A stretch of DNA of 64,000 nt from Candidatus Fermentimicrarchaeum limneticum (GCA_013426015.1 CP058998.1:434001-498000); one strand, 5' to 3'; positions 8,514 through 16,041 are shown, counted from the first letter of the stretch. The notes: a model not told the origin generated them from the letters alone. Program-made: numbers and translations.

Positions 8514-8725
8514 CTCAGGTATTTATTCCTAGTGTATGCCAAACATTAGTCAATTTAAAACGGTTCCCTCGCCGGCACGTCTTTCCCCTTGAAGCGAAAT
8601 TGGCGTTTTTCTTGCAGGGATACTGTATTGATCTAACCGTGCCAGTTAGATACGGGGGTAGCGTGAAGCTTGAAAGCAGGATAAGGGGGGAGCTGCTCGA
8701 CAACCGGAGGAGTGAGGCTATCCGG

Positions 8726-8744
8726 CAAAGCAACCTTAATATAC
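8726..8744 (+). promoter_or_regulatory. shared promoter motif, copy 1
   Basis: CAAAGCAACCTTAATATAC, one mismatch from the consensus shared by several accessory genes. Downstream at 8779 is only a relic frame. Confidence 0.55.
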
Positions 8745-8893
8745 TAAAGCAACCACTTACTATCAGGTGGATTTATAGGCAAACATCACAAAAAAGCAGA
8801 CCCAAAGAAAGCACGGAAAAGATGGTCGAGATTGGGATTAGGTTCTTCTTTTCGGTGGGGGTGATGAGAAGAAGTCAAAGCAATCTTAAGAGG

Positions 8894-8910
8894 TGGACCG
8901 GGCGGGATTC
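8894..8910 (-). repeat. tRNA-Ala 3'-end fragment F1
   Basis: TGGACCGGGCGGGATTC equals the reverse complement of the last 17 bases of the tRNA-Ala gene at 28952-29036. It is followed at about 8950 by TTCGAACCCC, the other half of a T-arm, so the T-arm looks split by about 40 bases. It is preceded by a partial promoter motif, as is the real tRNA. Confidence 0.75.
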
Positions 8911-9045
8911 TTCCCTTGCCTCTGACGTGAGAAATCAGGCTTTTCCTGTATTCGAACCCCGTACTTCATACAAATTACCTCCGACTTTTCCTAATCAGAT
9001 AAGTTTAATATATTAGGGATGACACAATTTAAAGTGGTGATGTTC

Positions 9046-9426
9046 ATGTCAAAGTTGGCAGTGGCAGAAAAAGCGATGTTTGGGGAGACAGAGCTTGAAC
9101 GAGTAAACCCCAGAATGTGGATTGGAAAAAGTTTTGATAAATCTACTGGAAATGTCACTGAGATTTCCCTAATTCTTCTAAATGATGGGAGAATAAAACT
9201 CATAGAGCAGATTCTGGATAAGAATAACAAGTCGCTATTTTACTTTAAGTCAAATTTCAATCAGAATGCTAAGCAAATTGAAACTGAAGAGAGGAGAGGA
9301 AGCAGTGATACAACTGATGAAGTCCGGGGAGAAAACATGGTGGGATTTTTAAAAAATAAAGAAGTGCAGGCAGAACTGACGAAAATAAATAAAACGACAC
9401 TTACTAAGTCATTAAACCACCTGTAA
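9046..9426 (+). CDS. hypothetical protein
   Basis: About 126 residues, no recognised domain. The start at ATG 9046 follows GGTGAT by 5 bases and lies about 35 bases after a TATA element (GTTTAATATA); the earlier in-frame ATG at 9019 would be too close to the TATA box. The N-terminal half has an alternating pattern (ISLILLNDGRIKLIEQIL), the C-terminal half is charged and probably helical. Confidence 0.55.
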   Translation: MSKLAVAEKAMFGETELERVNPRMWIGKSFDKSTGNVTEISLILLNDGRIKLIEQILDKNNKSLFYFKSNFNQNAKQIETEERRGSSDTTDEVRGENMVGFLKNKEVQAELTKINKTTLTKSLNHL

Positions 9427-9460
9427 TCAAATCCACCATTCTCCGTCGTAAATTTTCCAG

Positions 9461-9514
9461 TAGACCGGGCGGGATTCGAAAGAGAAACCCCTTTGGTTTC
9501 CTCTACCTTTCTGC
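9461..9514 (-). repeat. tRNA-Ala 3'-half relic with hairpin (F2/H4)
   Basis: On the minus strand this reads AAAGGTAGAGG (end of the tRNA-Ala anticodon arm and variable loop), then a hairpin AGAGGAAACC..GGTTTCTCT in place of the 5' side of the T-arm, then TTCGAATCCCGCCCGGTCTA (T-loop and acceptor strand). It is therefore a tRNA-Ala 3' half expanded by about 12 bases. Confidence 0.7.
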
Positions 9515-9672
9515 TTGATATCTGGGGTTAAAACTATAAATAGATGATAGAAGGAGAACATCTCAAAGCTTTCTGGAACTGAATATTACGCTGAGCTTAT
9601 CCTCGCACGATCGGCTAACCACATTCGGGTACTCGATTCCCGAGATATCCCTCCCCTCTTTGAGAATTTTTA

Positions 9673-11607
9673 TCACTTCTTGTAGCATCTCTCGTTTATC
9701 GTTGTCACAATGGTCATGGGGTAGTAGTCATTGCTGTTCTTGATTATTACGTTGAACTTGTCCGGATTTGTCATAGTAAAATTATATTCCGTATCCGCAA
9801 GTTGCTCCTCCCGGTAGTAGTAGTGGTAGGAGTAGCCATTCTTGAAGTTGTTGTAGTCGGTTGCGGGTATGACGTACCAGTCGAACAGCCTTGCCTTGGA
9901 CGTGAGTTTTATGTTGTATACACAGTAGTCGTATTTGGTGGTGTTGACGCTGTAGGTGAAGTAAATCCATGTATTCGGCTCTATCACCTCGTTTTTGTCA
10001 TACAGTTTGAACGGCCCGTATTCCATCCATGTAACATCCGGCGCCTTCCATTCCCAACCGTTGAGATTGCAATTGTAAAGCACAAACGTCTGCGAAACAT
10101 TCCAGCACTTTTCAATGGTGTTCCCTGGGTAACTTCCGCCGGCGGTGTCCAGCGGGAACCATATCTCAGTATCGTTTTTTGATGTGTGCCAATGTACCTC
10201 CGGCGCCGTGGAATAGTGGGCAAAGGTCGCATTCACAAAACGATTCGTGGTTGAATTGCCACCTATGTAAACCTCTGCAAAAGCATGATTGCATTCCGGG
10301 ATTATCAGTATCCTAGCGCTTCCGCCTATGGCTTCAATCATTGATGCAATGAGCACGGCTTGGTTCTTGCAATCGCCGGATTTGGTCAACAGTGTTTCTC
10401 TTGGGGAGTAGGGTTCGTATGTAAGGTTCACCGGCACGTTCTGGTAGATGATGTTTTGGTGGACCCAGTCGTATATGTCAAGTATCTGGTTTGCCGAGTA
10501 GGAGCCAGGATGCTTGGAGATTGCCTCCGCGGCAGCCTGGCGGACGTTTATGTCCATCGGGTTGAATTTGTCGCAGTAAACACCTTGGTAGGCGTCGCAC
10601 GGGGAGCTTGAGACATCGTTGCAGGTGTACCAGCCTGAGCCGGTTATCCCGACATTGGTGAACAACTCGTCGTATGCCGTCTCTAGCTCATCTAAGGTCG
10701 GCGAGATGCTTACAGAAACTTCATTCTTGTCAGTCTTGATGCTGATTTTTGCCAGGAGGGTTCCGACGGATGTGCCGCTTTGGGACATGTTTCTTGCAGT
10801 TGAAACTGCCTTCTCCAGGACCCTCACAATAAGGCCAGCCGATGTGGAATCGGTGGTAAGCGCAATCATCCTGATGTCGATGTTCTTTCCCGTCTTGCCT
10901 ATGGAGAGCCCGAGCGACTCCACCTCCGAGAGAACCTGCAGGTTCAGCGATTCGGGGGCCTGGTCGCCCATCGTGCTTATCTCACGCTTGATTGCGGGGG
11001 AGCTCTCCACGAGAAACACGAAAATTGGGTCCTTTCCAATCTTGTTGTATAGGGCGGTGAGGTTCTGCCTGCCCGTAATGCTGTCGGCCTTGCCGGTGTC
11101 AACGTCAATTGAATCCTCAACAGCTTCCTTCGAGCCGCTGACCAATACGTTATCGCCAATGAAGGATAGGTAGCTCTCATTCGCCGACATCTCAACCGGG
11201 CTTATCCGGTACATCACGCGGTTGTGGTAATCCAGCTCGCTTACCGTGTTGTCCTCCCTGATATTTTCCAGAATTTTGTCCTTGTCTATTGTGCCTTTTG
11301 CGATGAAACCGTAATACGTCGCATCCTGCTGAGTGAATGAATCAAACTTTAGGAATATGAGGAGCCTGTCCATCTTGTTGAGGTCGATGCCAGTATTCCT
11401 CTCAATCTGCCCGATTTCGTAGTCAACCTCGCTTCCGAAGAGGGGCGTCAGATCCGTATCGCCGAGAATTGAGGATGGTCTGAGTATGACGACAGCATTC
11501 GCGGTTTTCGGTATCATCTCAAATTCATCTTTGGTGCCGGGCCATATGATGCCGCAGCACCCCAAAATCAGCAGAGCCAGCATGAGAAGCAACATTGTTT
11601 TTTTCAT
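9673..11607 (-). CDS. lipoprotein-like exported protein with C-terminal transglutaminase-like domain
   Basis: About 644 residues. The chosen ATG (11607) opens a signal peptide with a lipobox-like end (MLLLMLALLILGCCG), preceded by a TATA element TTTTTATATC. The first 300 residues resemble DUF3352-type proteins (FEMIPKTANAVVILRPSSILGDTDL). The C-terminal half has a transglutaminase/papain-like core: SGDCKNQAVLIASMIEAIGG (catalytic Cys), CNHAFAEVYI (His) and a later WFPLDTAGG (Asp). It is probably anchored outside the cell, where it may cleave or cross-link peptides. It shares its transglutaminase part with the gene at 17348. Confidence 0.75.
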   Translation of the reverse strand: MKKTMLLLMLALLILGCCGIIWPGTKDEFEMIPKTANAVVILRPSSILGDTDLTPLFGSEVDYEIGQIERNTGIDLNKMDRLLIFLKFDSFTQQDATYYGFIAKGTIDKDKILENIREDNTVSELDYHNRVMYRISPVEMSANESYLSFIGDNVLVSGSKEAVEDSIDVDTGKADSITGRQNLTALYNKIGKDPIFVFLVESSPAIKREISTMGDQAPESLNLQVLSEVESLGLSIGKTGKNIDIRMIALTTDSTSAGLIVRVLEKAVSTARNMSQSGTSVGTLLAKISIKTDKNEVSVSISPTLDELETAYDELFTNVGITGSGWYTCNDVSSSPCDAYQGVYCDKFNPMDINVRQAAAEAISKHPGSYSANQILDIYDWVHQNIIYQNVPVNLTYEPYSPRETLLTKSGDCKNQAVLIASMIEAIGGSARILIIPECNHAFAEVYIGGNSTTNRFVNATFAHYSTAPEVHWHTSKNDTEIWFPLDTAGGSYPGNTIEKCWNVSQTFVLYNCNLNGWEWKAPDVTWMEYGPFKLYDKNEVIEPNTWIYFTYSVNTTKYDYCVYNIKLTSKARLFDWYVIPATDYNNFKNGYSYHYYYREEQLADTEYNFTMTNPDKFNVIIKNSNDYYPMTIVTTINERCYKK

Positions 11608-11732
11608 GGAGTGGAGATTCTCTTTGCTGATATAAAAACGTATGCTGTTTTGACGCTGCATGACTGTGTGATGCAGGCTTAAATATCAAAAGAGGCATAA
11701 TCTTTTATACGTTTTTAGAGTTATTAGTCGAT

Positions 11733-12692
11733 ATGGATTTTACTGCAATACTTGAACTTGCTCCATTTTATCTGTCTTCACTGGTCTTTCCACTTTTGCT
11801 TATTTTGTGGCAAATTGTCGGTAAAAATGAATCAAAAGTTGATTGGATTGTGCGTTTTATTTTTAGTGCTTCATTCATTATCTGGGTTTATTTTTTACTT
11901 CCTTGGGCTGGAATCAATTATTATTTAAGATACTTTTTTCCAATAATGTTTTTGATTGCCAGTATTTATTCTTTTCAAAAAGTATGGATGATTCAATTAA
12001 AGACAAAACTTCCAATAAATGCAAAAAAACTTCCTTTATTTAAGAAACTTGGAATCAAAGATTATTTTTATTATGCTTGTTTACTAATAATGGCAGTTTT
12101 GTTTTTGCTTACCGCTATTATCTGCTTTAGAGCGCAGTTCTATCCTGTGGAGGCAGTGCAACTTGAGTTTCCTTTGAAAGGGGGGCAATATTTTTTTGGG
12201 GAAGCAGGAAGTAATAGTGCATTAAATAGTCATCATGAATCTAAATCACAGAAATATGCGTATGACATAATTAAAATAGATTCTCTTGGATTTAGGGGAA
12301 AAGGATTTTTTTCAAGTAATTTGTCTGATTATTATATTTTTGATGAAACAGTTTATGCGCCGTGCAGTGGAATTGTTTTTAAGACAAATAATTTTTCAGA
12401 GGATATGCCAATTATGCAAAGAAATGAAAAAGAACCTGGCGGGAATCATGTTATTTTGGATTGTTCGGGGGCGAGAGTTAGTCTTATTCATTTTAAAAAA
12501 GGGAGTTTGCTTGTTTTTGAAGGAGAGTTGGTTACAACTGGACAGCCCCTGGGAAAAATAGGCAACTCAGGAAGAACAACCGAACCGCATCTGCACATTC
12601 ATGCAGAAAATAGGTTGGGAGAAGGAATTCCAATTGCTTTCAATGGAAAAACTTTTGTAAGAAATGACATTTTTAACGCAGAACAAAAATGA
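11733..12692 (+). CDS. membrane-anchored M23 (LytM-type) metallopeptidase
   Basis: A 319-residue protein with about four N-terminal membrane segments (residues 8-28, 39-60, 63-82, 109-132) and a C-terminal M23 domain. Zinc ligands are visible in HHESKSQKYAYD (HxxxD) and HLHIHAE (HxH), with intervening GNHVILDCSG and GKIGNSGRTTEPHLH. In bacteria M23 enzymes cut peptidoglycan cross-bridges; in archaea the substrate is unclear and may be a bacterial cell wall or a pseudomurein-like or protein substrate. The gene is markedly AT-rich compared with its left neighbour, suggesting transfer. Its TGA overlaps the next ATG (ATGA). A TATA-like TTTTATAC precedes it by about 25 bases. Confidence 0.85.
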   Translation: MDFTAILELAPFYLSSLVFPLLLILWQIVGKNESKVDWIVRFIFSASFIIWVYFLLPWAGINYYLRYFFPIMFLIASIYSFQKVWMIQLKTKLPINAKKLPLFKKLGIKDYFYYACLLIMAVLFLLTAIICFRAQFYPVEAVQLEFPLKGGQYFFGEAGSNSALNSHHESKSQKYAYDIIKIDSLGFRGKGFFSSNLSDYYIFDETVYAPCSGIVFKTNNFSEDMPIMQRNEKEPGGNHVILDCSGARVSLIHFKKGSLLVFEGELVTTGQPLGKIGNSGRTTEPHLHIHAENRLGEGIPIAFNGKTFVRNDIFNAEQK

Positions 12693-12859
12693 TATCATTT
12701 GCTTTCTTGCCAAGAAAGAAAGGCGGGTATGGAGTAGGCGGTTATTTTGGAAGTAAAGGACGGGAAGCTTTTCATAAAGCCAAAGCAATAATTGTTGTTA
12801 TATTCAATTTTATTTTTGCCCCTAACAAAAGTTTTAAATACTTCAACTCTAAAATTTAA
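12689..12859 (+). CDS. small 56-residue ORF coupled to the M23 gene
   Basis: The ATG overlaps the M23 peptidase stop codon (ATGA). The product starts with a glycine-rich basic part (PRKKGGYGVGGYFGSKGREAF) followed by a hydrophobic segment (AIIVVIFNFIFA). No family is recognised. The stop-start coupling and shared AT-richness support translation; homology support is lacking. Confidence 0.4.
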   Translation: MISFAFLPRKKGGYGVGGYFGSKGREAFHKAKAIIVVIFNFIFAPNKSFKYFNSKI

Positions 12860-12874
12860 TTTATGGAGGAAAAA

Positions 12875-13039
12875 ATGAAAAAACATGATATTAGCCAATG
12901 GCCCATTCCTGCATGCTTATTTATGGGCATCGGAATTGGCTTACTTTTGGTAGATAAATTTCCTATTGCGATTCCTGCATTTGCACTAATCGGATTCGGA
13001 CTAGGTATTTTAATCACTTCTTTAATCTCAAGAAAATAG
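12875..13039 (+). CDS. small two-segment membrane protein
   Basis: A 54-residue protein, nearly all of it two hydrophobic segments (IPACLFMGIGIGLLLV and IPAFALIGFGLGILITSLI). GGAGG ends 5 bases before the ATG at 12875, so this start is preferred to the in-frame ATG at 12863. A TTTAAATA box at about 12834 gives it its own promoter. Too short for the supplied frame list but convincing by its signals. Confidence 0.6.
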   Translation: MKKHDISQWPIPACLFMGIGIGLLLVDKFPIAIPAFALIGFGLGILITSLISRK

Positions 13040-13247
13040 AATGATTCTCAAATTAAAGCGATTAATAGTCAAATTTTACGTCGTAAAATACGTCTGGCCT
13101 CGGACGCTGTTCAGCAGAACGCGCTCGGCTTGTAGTCTCCGCCGCAGCAGACCCAGTTATTCAGACAGCATCGCCACAGTTTAATCCAAAGCTAAAAAAT
13201 GATTCTAAACTCCGAAAGCAAGGTAAGTGTACTCCATGGCTTTTTTA
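13040..13247. other. intergenic stretch with palindrome-headed repeat
   Basis: It contains the perfect palindrome ATTTTACG-T-CGTAAAAT at 13073-13089 at the head of a repeat described separately (copies near 17252 and 18831), and a GC-rich stretch (CGCTCGGCTTGTAGTCTCCGC) unlike the AT-rich flanks. No gene is seen. Confidence 0.4.
13073..13110 (+). repeat. palindrome-headed repeat, copy 1
   Basis: Palindrome ATTTTACGTCGTAAAAT followed by CGTCTGGCCTCGGACGCTGT. The second part recurs imperfectly at 17271-17290 and 18848-18868. Confidence 0.6.
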
Positions 13248-13373
13248 CTAACTCTCAACTCTTATAGGGCCGACAAGCATTTCTTCAACATCTCTGATGC
13301 AACTCCCACAATACACTAAAGACCTGTCTTTCTCAGGGTCAAACAACTTCCCACACGAGGGACATTTGTTCAT
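13248..13373 (-). CDS. small zinc-ribbon protein
   Basis: A 41-residue protein with two CxxC knuckles (KCPSCGKLFDPEK and VYCGSCIRD), the hallmark of a minimal zinc ribbon. A TATA box (TATAAATA on the minus strand, about 13407-13414) overlaps an 8-base-arm palindrome, so expression may be controlled by a dimeric regulator. Function unknown. Confidence 0.6.
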   Translation of the reverse strand: MNKCPSCGKLFDPEKDRSLVYCGSCIRDVEEMLVGPIRVES

Positions 13374-13394
13374 GTTGTTCACCACAAACAGTAG

Positions 13395-13411
13395 ATATAA
13401 CTTAGTTATAT
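13395..13411. promoter_or_regulatory. palindromic operator-like site
   Basis: ATATAACT-T-AGTTATAT, a perfect 8-base-arm palindrome lying between the TATA box of the zinc-ribbon gene and its ATG; a plausible operator. Confidence 0.45.
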
Positions 13412-13430
13412 TTATAGCCGACAGTATACC

Positions 13431-13760
13431 ATGGGTAACTTATTGGCGCAGATTATATCATCTAAAGCCAAAACAAGCTTAAGTATAACCTCAAACAAAT
13501 TATTAGTATATGCCCATAAAGATCCAGAAAAAAGAAGGGAATTTGCGAGGAGATACTACAAAGCATATCGGGAAAAATATGGAGATAAAGTGAGGGCTTA
13601 TCCTAGAGAGCATAGAAAGAAAAATATAGAAAAGGCAAGAGCATATGAAAGAGAATGGAGAGGGAGAAACGTAGAAAGGGAGAGAGCAAAAGATAGGGAA
13701 TATTACCAGAAGCATAAAGAAGATATAAGCATAGTGAAAGGGGAAGAGGTGAGCAGATGA
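13431..13760 (+). CDS. HNH-endonuclease-type N-terminal helical repeat protein, probably degraded
   Basis: From about residue 28 the product is a charged, Tyr/Arg-rich helical repeat (DPEKRREFARRYYKAYREKYGDKVRAY...NIEKARAYEREW) like the N-terminal region of virus-borne HNH endonucleases. A shared-type promoter (13467-13485) lies inside the open frame, so the true start should be downstream, near 13510, where ATGCCCATAAAG occurs in the +1 frame; one missing base would join MP to HKDPEKRR. The upstream 26 residues are therefore probably not translated. The stop overlaps the next ATG. Confidence 0.45.
   Translation: MGNLLAQIISSKAKTSLSITSNKLLVYAHKDPEKRREFARRYYKAYREKYGDKVRAYPREHRKKNIEKARAYEREWRGRNVERERAKDREYYQKHKEDISIVKGEEVSR
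13467..13485 (+). promoter_or_regulatory. shared promoter motif, diverged copy
   Basis: CAAAACAAGCTTAAGTATA, a variant of the shared motif, ahead of the tiny-ORF operon. Confidence 0.5.
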
Positions 13761-13870
13761 AAATATCTACAGACAACGCGATGACACCAATAGAATACCA
13801 AAAGAAGAAAGCCGCACACAAGGCAGATGCAGCGAGGAAAAAACAACAGCATAAAGGCGGGGTAAAATGA
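13757..13870 (+). CDS. tiny basic ORF in ATGA-coupled operon
   Basis: 37 residues, rich in Lys and Ala (YQKKKAAHKADAARKKQQHKGG), with ATGA overlaps at both ends and GGTGAGCAGATGA as its start region. Probably a small nucleic-acid-binding peptide of a virus or plasmid; function unknown. Confidence 0.45.
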   Translation: MKISTDNAMTPIEYQKKKAAHKADAARKKQQHKGGVK

Positions 13871-13986
13871 GAACTCCGAAAGGTTGTGTCTACAAGGGAA
13901 AAAAGAAAAGGAGGGCGAGGTATGAGGCGTTCGTTCTACCTGACGGGACGGTTAGCACTAGGAAAATAAAAAGGGTGAGCAGATGA
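13867..13986 (+). CDS. tiny basic ORF in ATGA-coupled operon
   Basis: 39 residues; a basic start (CVYKGKKKRRARYE) followed by AFVLPDGTVSTRKIKRV, which looks like a beta hairpin. ATGA overlap at both ends. Function unknown. Confidence 0.45.
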   Translation: MRTPKGCVYKGKKKRRARYEAFVLPDGTVSTRKIKRVSR

Positions 13987-14150
13987 AAAAACAGTTTGCA
14001 GTTCGGTTTGAGGCAGAGAGTAGCATTAGCTTCTATCGTTGGTTGATAAAGCACAATTTCCCTGAAGGATATAATGTTCTATGCTTCAATTGTAATTGTT
14101 CTATTGGTGCGCATGGCTATTACCCCCATCAAAAGCCAAAGCAAGGTTGA
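13983..14150 (+). CDS. HNH endonuclease C-terminal fragment
   Basis: 55 residues; FYRWLIKHNFPEGYNVLCFNCNCSIGAHGYYPH matches the C-terminal end of virus-type HNH nucleases (pattern LCxNCN...G...CPH). The upstream HH part of the motif is missing and the final Cys is replaced by Tyr, so the piece should be inactive alone. It follows, through ATGA overlaps, the N-terminal-like piece at 13431. Confidence 0.55.
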   Translation: MKKQFAVRFEAESSISFYRWLIKHNFPEGYNVLCFNCNCSIGAHGYYPHQKPKQG

Positions 14151-14229
14151 TGAGTGAGAGTATGGTGGGAGGCATCTAACAGGTGGTTTTGAGTAAAAAA
14201 GGGCTGGAAGGGGCAGAGAAGGTGTTTCA

Positions 14230-14541
14230 GTGACAAAGAAACTCACAATTGACTCAGCGTTCAAGATAGAGAACATAGTAGCTTCAGCCAATTTGGGAGT
14301 GGAGCTTGACCTTTATGTTCTTGCCCAGAAAATCAGGAACATAGAGTATGAGCCAGAGCAGTTTCCAGGTGCAATACTCAAGCTGAAAGACCCAAAGGCA
14401 TCTCTTCTGCTCTTCAAGAACGGCAAGGTAATATGCACAGGCTGCAAAAACGAGAGAGAAGTGAAGTATGCCTTAGAGCGAGCAATAAAGCTACTGGCTT
14501 CCTATGCAAAACCTTTGCCAGTCCCCAAGAAGGAGGGATAG
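14230..14541 (+). CDS. single-repeat TATA-binding-protein (half TBP)
   Basis: 103 residues that contain exactly one TBP repeat: FKIENIVASANLGVELDL, YEPEQFPGAILKLKDPKA, LLLFKNGKVICTGCKNEREVKYALERAIKLL. Ordinary archaeal TBP is about 180 residues with two such repeats forming the DNA saddle. Here the frame stops after one repeat with the tail KPLPVPKKEG, and no second repeat is found in any frame downstream. The start GTG (after GGTG) overlaps the stop of a 14-codon frame (14189-14233), so it belongs to the tiny-ORF operon. It could form a homodimeric saddle or pair with the host TBP or TFB. Family identification is strong; function is inferred. Confidence 0.88.
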   Translation: MTKKLTIDSAFKIENIVASANLGVELDLYVLAQKIRNIEYEPEQFPGAILKLKDPKASLLLFKNGKVICTGCKNEREVKYALERAIKLLASYAKPLPVPKKEG

Positions 14542-14570
14542 TTTTCCTAATACTATTCGCCCTAATTTAA

Positions 14571-14618
14571 AGGGTTGGTAGGTCGTGGGATTACGCCTTT
14601 GTGATTCCACCTCCAACC
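14571..14618. terminator. long imperfect hairpin after the half-TBP gene
   Basis: GGTTGG..GT.GTGG.AT pairs with AT.CCAC..CCAACC around a GC-rich loop. It lies between the half-TBP stop and the next promoter and may end the transcript or be a structured RNA. Confidence 0.4.
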
Positions 14619-14621
14619 TAC

Positions 14622-14640
14622 CAAAGCAATCTTAATATAC
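14622..14640 (+). promoter_or_regulatory. shared promoter motif, copy 2
   Basis: CAAAGCAATCTTAATATAC, exact consensus; 33 bases before the ATG at 14673. It lies inside the open frame that begins at 14601, showing that the true start is 14673. Confidence 0.75.
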
Positions 14641-14672
14641 TCGGACACACTATTACTCAAAGGGGTGTTTTG

Positions 14673-15008
14673 ATGAGAGGAGGTTACATCCTTGAAGGTA
14701 TCATATACATTATAATCGCTATCGCATTATTTTACGTATCTAAAAATATAGACATTATCTGGTTCCTGCCGATTAATGCTCTTGGGAGTAACGCTGAAAC
14801 TGCCGCTTGGATTTTCCAAATGGCGGGTGCTTTAAGTGGTGTTTTAGGATTACTATCATTTCTGTATGGGCTAATCTCATCACAACCAAAATCAAAAATT
14901 GAAATAAAAGTTGAAACAAGAGAATCCGTATATGTCCGTTGCTCAAAATGCAAAACAAAGAATGAGGAAGACGCAGAGTTTTGCAAGAAATGTGGTAATG
15001 AACTCTAA
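14673..15008 (+). CDS. membrane protein with C-terminal zinc ribbon
   Basis: 111 residues: two membrane segments (about 6-24 and 46-66) and a C-terminal zinc ribbon VRCSKCKTKNEEDAEFCKKCGNEL. The ATG at 14673 is chosen because the promoter precedes it. Such two-helix plus zinc-ribbon proteins are common in archaea; function unknown. Confidence 0.7.
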   Translation: MRGGYILEGIIYIIIAIALFYVSKNIDIIWFLPINALGSNAETAAWIFQMAGALSGVLGLLSFLYGLISSQPKSKIEIKVETRESVYVRCSKCKTKNEEDAEFCKKCGNEL

Positions 15009-15017
15009 ATATCAAGC

Positions 15018-15036
15018 CAAAGCAATCTTAATATAC
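15018..15036 (+). promoter_or_regulatory. shared promoter motif, copy 3
   Basis: CAAAGCAATCTTAATATAC, exact consensus, 22 bases before the ATG of the next gene, so that transcript is probably leaderless. Confidence 0.75.
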
Positions 15037-15057
15037 TGAAAAAGGCATAATTTAGGC

Positions 15058-16041
15058 ATGGCAGCATACAAGAAAGCCAAGGACACTATAAGAGATAACC
15101 TTCAGGATACACCTACAGCCGACCAGTTGAAGGAAGTTTCCGCAGGTGAAAAATATGCCAAACACCTGCCTTCAAAGGAAGAAATAAAGAAAATTGCGTG
15201 GCATATTGAGAAAATCATGAAGGTGAAAGTGAGCGATGCTCTCAGAAACGGGGAGGAAGGCACGAAAGTCATCCTCGTGCAGGATTTAGAAAAACTCTTA
15301 GATGGAAGGGTTAACCAGAGGTTGGAGAGATTTGCGCGGTATCCCCTTGTCGTAGAGCAGTTGAAGCAGGAAGAGACGAAAGGGTTCGAGCCTGTGAAGC
15401 ATGCGCCCTCTTATTTTGACCCTTCAGACGGCGCTGTGTACATGATAACGGATAACTTCGAAAAAATCTACAAGGAAAAGTGCGAGGAAAAGATGATAGA
15501 TGCCAATAGCGCTGAGGGCAAAAGATTTAAAAAATTCTTGGAATTCCTCTATTTTGCCCATGAGGAGATACACAAAACAATTGCCGAGAAAAACCCAGCC
15601 ATTAGAAACAGCAGCTCGGACAGGTGGGCAGAGCTGGCGAAGGTTCTCGAGGAGCACCTTGACGATGAAAACAAGACTCCGGAAAAGGAGGAGAAGGTTG
15701 TCAAATCCATAGAGTCAATCAGGGACAAGTATGACGCCCTAGATACCTGCATGGAGGGTATTGCCCACTACGCAGGATACCGGGTCATGTGCAAACTGGG
15801 CTACTCCAGCTGGGCCAGTACGGAATTTGGAAACATCAGGAACTACACCGGGACTGAACCCGAGACTCCTACGTATAAGGAAGTAATGGACGCTTCAAAG
15901 GGAATAAAATTCGTGGAAGCAATTCAAAGAAGGATCCATGAAAACCCAATTGCACTCATAATTGAGCATCCGCCTACTTCCATGAAGTATATAAATAATC
16001 CTGATGAGTACCTGAAAGCCAGGGAGGAAGGGGAGATTTAG
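15058..16041 (+). CDS. predicted zinc metallopeptidase (HExxH)
   Basis: 327 residues, no signal peptide or membrane segment. LYFAHEEIHKTIA gives the HExxH zinc motif at residues 168-172, and CMEGIAHYAGYRVM at 231-244 offers a Glu (233) at the distance expected for a third ligand in gluzincin-type enzymes. I do not recognise the exact family. The protein is likely cytoplasmic. It has its own copy of the shared promoter. Confidence 0.6.
   Translation: MAAYKKAKDTIRDNLQDTPTADQLKEVSAGEKYAKHLPSKEEIKKIAWHIEKIMKVKVSDALRNGEEGTKVILVQDLEKLLDGRVNQRLERFARYPLVVEQLKQEETKGFEPVKHAPSYFDPSDGAVYMITDNFEKIYKEKCEEKMIDANSAEGKRFKKFLEFLYFAHEEIHKTIAEKNPAIRNSSSDRWAELAKVLEEHLDDENKTPEKEEKVVKSIESIRDKYDALDTCMEGIAHYAGYRVMCKLGYSSWASTEFGNIRNYTGTEPETPTYKEVMDASKGIKFVEAIQRRIHENPIALIIEHPPTSMKYINNPDEYLKAREEGEI

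Larger units (their letters stand above)
8514..9018. other. intergenic stretch with decayed ORF, promoter motifs and tRNA-Ala fragment
   Basis: It holds a perfect 7-base stem at 8631-8651 (ATCTAAC/GTTAGAT), a copy of the shared promoter motif at 8726-8744, and after it a short frame (about 8779-8862) reading GKHHKKADPKKARKRW whose only start would be ATA after GGTGG, so it looks like a gene relic with a lost start. A second partial promoter motif (8876-8889) abuts a tRNA-Ala 3' fragment. A TATA-like GTTTAATATA near 9004 serves the next gene. Confidence 0.5.

Noticed and set aside
13431-13510. The first 26 codons of the frame at 13431 as genuine protein
   Set aside because: They contain the promoter motif itself and are unlike the helical repeat that follows; the start is probably downstream.
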